Assembly: GCF_022049065.2 (NCBI RefSeq)
Contig: NZ_CP095744.1
Span: 496,001 to 560,000 of the forward strand
Direction: 5' to 3'
Origin: Niallia sp. Man26
GTDB taxonomy: Bacteria; Bacillota; Bacilli; Bacillales; Cytobacillaceae
Length of the DNA stretch: 64,000 nt
Under the pieces are notes generated by a model. It did no database searches and had not been told where the DNA came from. It saw only the letters and a list, made by a program, of their open reading frames with translations. Positions 62,773 through 64,000 of the stretch are shown piece by piece. The translations under genes and the position numbers were made by a program. Positions within the stretch are counted from its first letter, which is position 1. The number at the start of each line of letters is the position of its first letter.

Positions 62773-63303
62773 TTAATTAAGAATGTTGAGAGTATCTATA
62801 GAATAATCATAACCATTTTTTTCATTTTCATCGATCCATTTCCAAGTAGTTAAATCGAATGCGACTACTGCATCATGGAAAACAAAATAAGAAGGTAATA
62901 CTAATGCATCTGCATCTGCCATCCTCCAGCAATTCTGAAACCATTCTGCTATTGCTCCTTCTTCCTTTGGGACTAACTCTTCTTCATTTGCCTCATAAAA
63001 GCTGTAAAATTCATCAAGCTGTTCATCTGATAGGTGTCTAAATTCCACGTCTGAGAGTATTCCTTTGCTACCAGCAAATAGCAATGAATCCTCCGTTTCT
63101 TTGAAAACTTCATTATTATCTCTATCCATTGAAAACATTCTAATGTCAATTGTTGATTGATCCATAAAAACTACAAAGTCTAATAAATCAATATCAGGCG
63201 AAAAATTATATTTCTGTATTTCTTTTAATTTTTCTATCAGAGTATCCGTATATTTATTTAGGCTTTCTAAAAGTGTTTCCATAGTCTTGTTAACTAAAAA
63301 CAT
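62773..63303 (-). CDS. Unknown acidic protein (176 aa)
   Basis: No family recognised with confidence. It is soluble and acidic, with an N-terminal amphipathic helix (LESLNKYTDTLIEKLKEIQK) and a C-terminal beta-rich part (VLPSYFVFHDAVVAFDLTTW). The size and composition resemble immunity-type proteins such as SMI1/KNR4 or SUFU relatives, but no toxin gene is adjacent. The start at MFLVNKTMETLL has GGAGG before it. Confidence 0.5.
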   Translation of the reverse strand: MFLVNKTMETLLESLNKYTDTLIEKLKEIQKYNFSPDIDLLDFVVFMDQSTIDIRMFSMDRDNNEVFKETEDSLLFAGSKGILSDVEFRHLSDEQLDEFYSFYEANEEELVPKEEGAIAEWFQNCWRMADADALVLPSYFVFHDAVVAFDLTTWKWIDENEKNGYDYSIDTLNILN

Positions 63304-63459
63304 AAAAACCTCCAAAACTTCTGTATATTAATATCCATTATATACCAAATGCAACGTTGAATATAAGTATGAATGTTATTTTTTGATTAGCTTTTAAAAA
63401 AATTATTGTACACAAAACCTTCTAATTAAAAATATTTAAACTGGGAGTATCCCTTCTTT

Positions 63460-63487
63460 CTCTATACTGCCCCGTTAATACCACGAA
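63460..63487 (+). repeat. Intergenic repeat copy 13 (degenerate)
   Basis: TATACTGCCCCGTTAATACC then ACGAA, before the lipase gene. Confidence 0.5.
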
Positions 63488-63587
63488 TTTGCATTACTTA
63501 AAATTCCTCTTCTTATAGATATTAAAACTATTCAAGAATACAAACTATAAATAAATAGGAACTATTTAACAAATTAGTAATTTAAAG

Positions 63588-63593
63588 TATAAT
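63588..63593 (+). promoter_or_regulatory. -10 box of the lipase gene
   Basis: TATAAT lies 35 bp before the ATG; a -35 box is not clear. Confidence 0.4.
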
Positions 63594-63627
63594 TTCATAG
63601 TAAATTATTATTTTTGGAGAGAGTTAA

Positions 63628-64000
63628 ATGAAAAAACTATTAGTAGGTTTTATTCTAAGTATCATTCTAATTTTGTCTGCAGTTGGGATACATCCAACTA
63701 ACACAAACGCAGCCACTGACCATAATCCAGTTGTTTTAGTTCATGGCATTAGTGGCAATAGCTATAACTTTTATGCTATAAAGAATTATTTAGTGAGTCA
63801 AGGTTGGAATCGAGACAGTCTCTATGCAATTGATTTCTTAGACAAAACTGGTAGAAATTCAAACAATGGACCACAACTTTCTAGATATATAGAGGGTGTG
63901 TTAGCAGAGACTGGAGCAGATAAAATAGACATTGTTGCTCATAGTATGGGGGGAGCAAATACTCTCTATTACATTAAGTATCTAGGTGGAGGAGATAAGA
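63628..64000 (+). CDS. Secreted lipase, LipA/EstA-like (5' part, cut by the window end)
   Basis: The reading frame starts at an ATG preceded by TTGGAGAGAG and is open to the last base (124 codons). A Sec signal peptide (about residues 1-30, ending NTNAA) is followed by [20 protein letters not shown] (oxyanion-loop region) and the nucleophile elbow [17 protein letters not shown], with alanine in place of the first glycine (AHSMG), which is typical of B. subtilis LipA/EstA. It hydrolyses lipid esters outside the cell. The catalytic aspartate and histidine lie beyond the window. Confidence 0.9.
   Translation, partial: MKKLLVGFILSIILILSAVGIHPTNTNAATDHNPVVLVHGISGNSYNFYAIKNYLVSQGWNRDSLYAIDFLDKTGRNSNNGPQLSRYIEGVLAETGADKIDIVAHSMGGANTLYYIKYLGGGDK

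Noticed and set aside
37996..63487. True integron with attC sites
   Set aside because: The repeat lacks the paired RYYYAAC/GTTRRRY core boxes and no IntI-type recombinase is present in the window; only a cassette-like layout can be claimed.

Overview
This 64 kb window is chromosomal DNA from a low-GC, Gram-positive, aerobic endospore-former-type bacterium of the Bacillaceae (Bacillus sensu lato). The evidence is the set of Bacillus-type genes and signals: des-desK-desR, rbsRKDACB, a nasDEF-like nitrite cluster with a TnrA box, licT-bglP with ribonucleic antiterminator (RAT) switches, a tryptophan T-box, yjdI-yjdJ, and an EstA/LipA-type lipase. The species cannot be fixed from the sequence alone. 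No rRNA, tRNA or CRISPR array was seen.

Layout. Positions 1-12 kb hold regulators and small membrane-protein operons: PadR with a YhgE/Pip-like protein, a YndJ/DUF4166/DoxX-like trio, a SUFU-domain protein, a divergent LysR/O-methyltransferase pair, a CPBP protease and a DUF2975/XRE pair. Positions 12-14.5 kb hold a damaged ABC exporter locus. Positions 14.7-17.7 kb hold the cold/membrane-fluidity module: desaturase, DesK and DesR, with tandem DesR-like operators. Positions 17.7-23.4 kb hold a complete ribose operon on the minus strand under RbsR. Positions 23.5-28.3 kb hold assimilatory nitrite reductase (nirB, nirD), a formate/nitrite channel and the sirohaem SUMT enzyme, with a consensus TnrA box upstream. 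Positions 29.5-31.3 kb hold an isochorismatase-like hydrolase and a short-chain dehydrogenase. Positions 31.4-35.8 kb hold a beta-glucoside operon controlled by LicT, with one RAT/terminator switch before licT and another before bglP.

From about 36 kb onward the window is accessory in character. It contains a colicin-type HNH nuclease with an Im-type immunity gene, remnants of surface and YdhK-like genes, and many solitary small genes: CPCC protein, PadR/DUF2812, nucleotidyltransferase-like, serine hydrolase, cupin, PlsY paralogue, RraB-like, ASCH, membrane protein, lipoprotein and XRE. A degenerate intergenic repeat, always in the same orientation, recurs at least 13 times between 38.0 and 63.5 kb and separates most of these genes. 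A full-length group II intron (about 39.9-42.6 kb) sits inside one copy. The stretch 47-53 kb interrupts the pattern with an inositol-like sugar module (MFS transporter, AraC regulator, Gfo/Idh dehydrogenase, TIM-barrel isomerase). Identical tandem 21-bp-spaced direct repeats lie upstream of both the transporter and the dehydrogenase, and are probably the AraC operators. At 55-57 kb there is an IS110-family element whose upstream non-coding end looks like a bridge-RNA gene, followed by T-box-controlled trpS.

Best candidates for something new: (1) the repeat-punctuated single-gene array and its use as a group II intron target; (2) the IS110 bridge-RNA candidate; (3) the AraC operator pair; (4) the HNH/Im toxin-immunity pair in a Firmicute without a recognisable delivery domain. 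Several genes (ABC permease, HNH toxin, cupin, YdhK remnant) are broken by one-base changes, three of them in homopolymer runs. Sequencing error, true decay and slippage should be separated before these are called pseudogenes.
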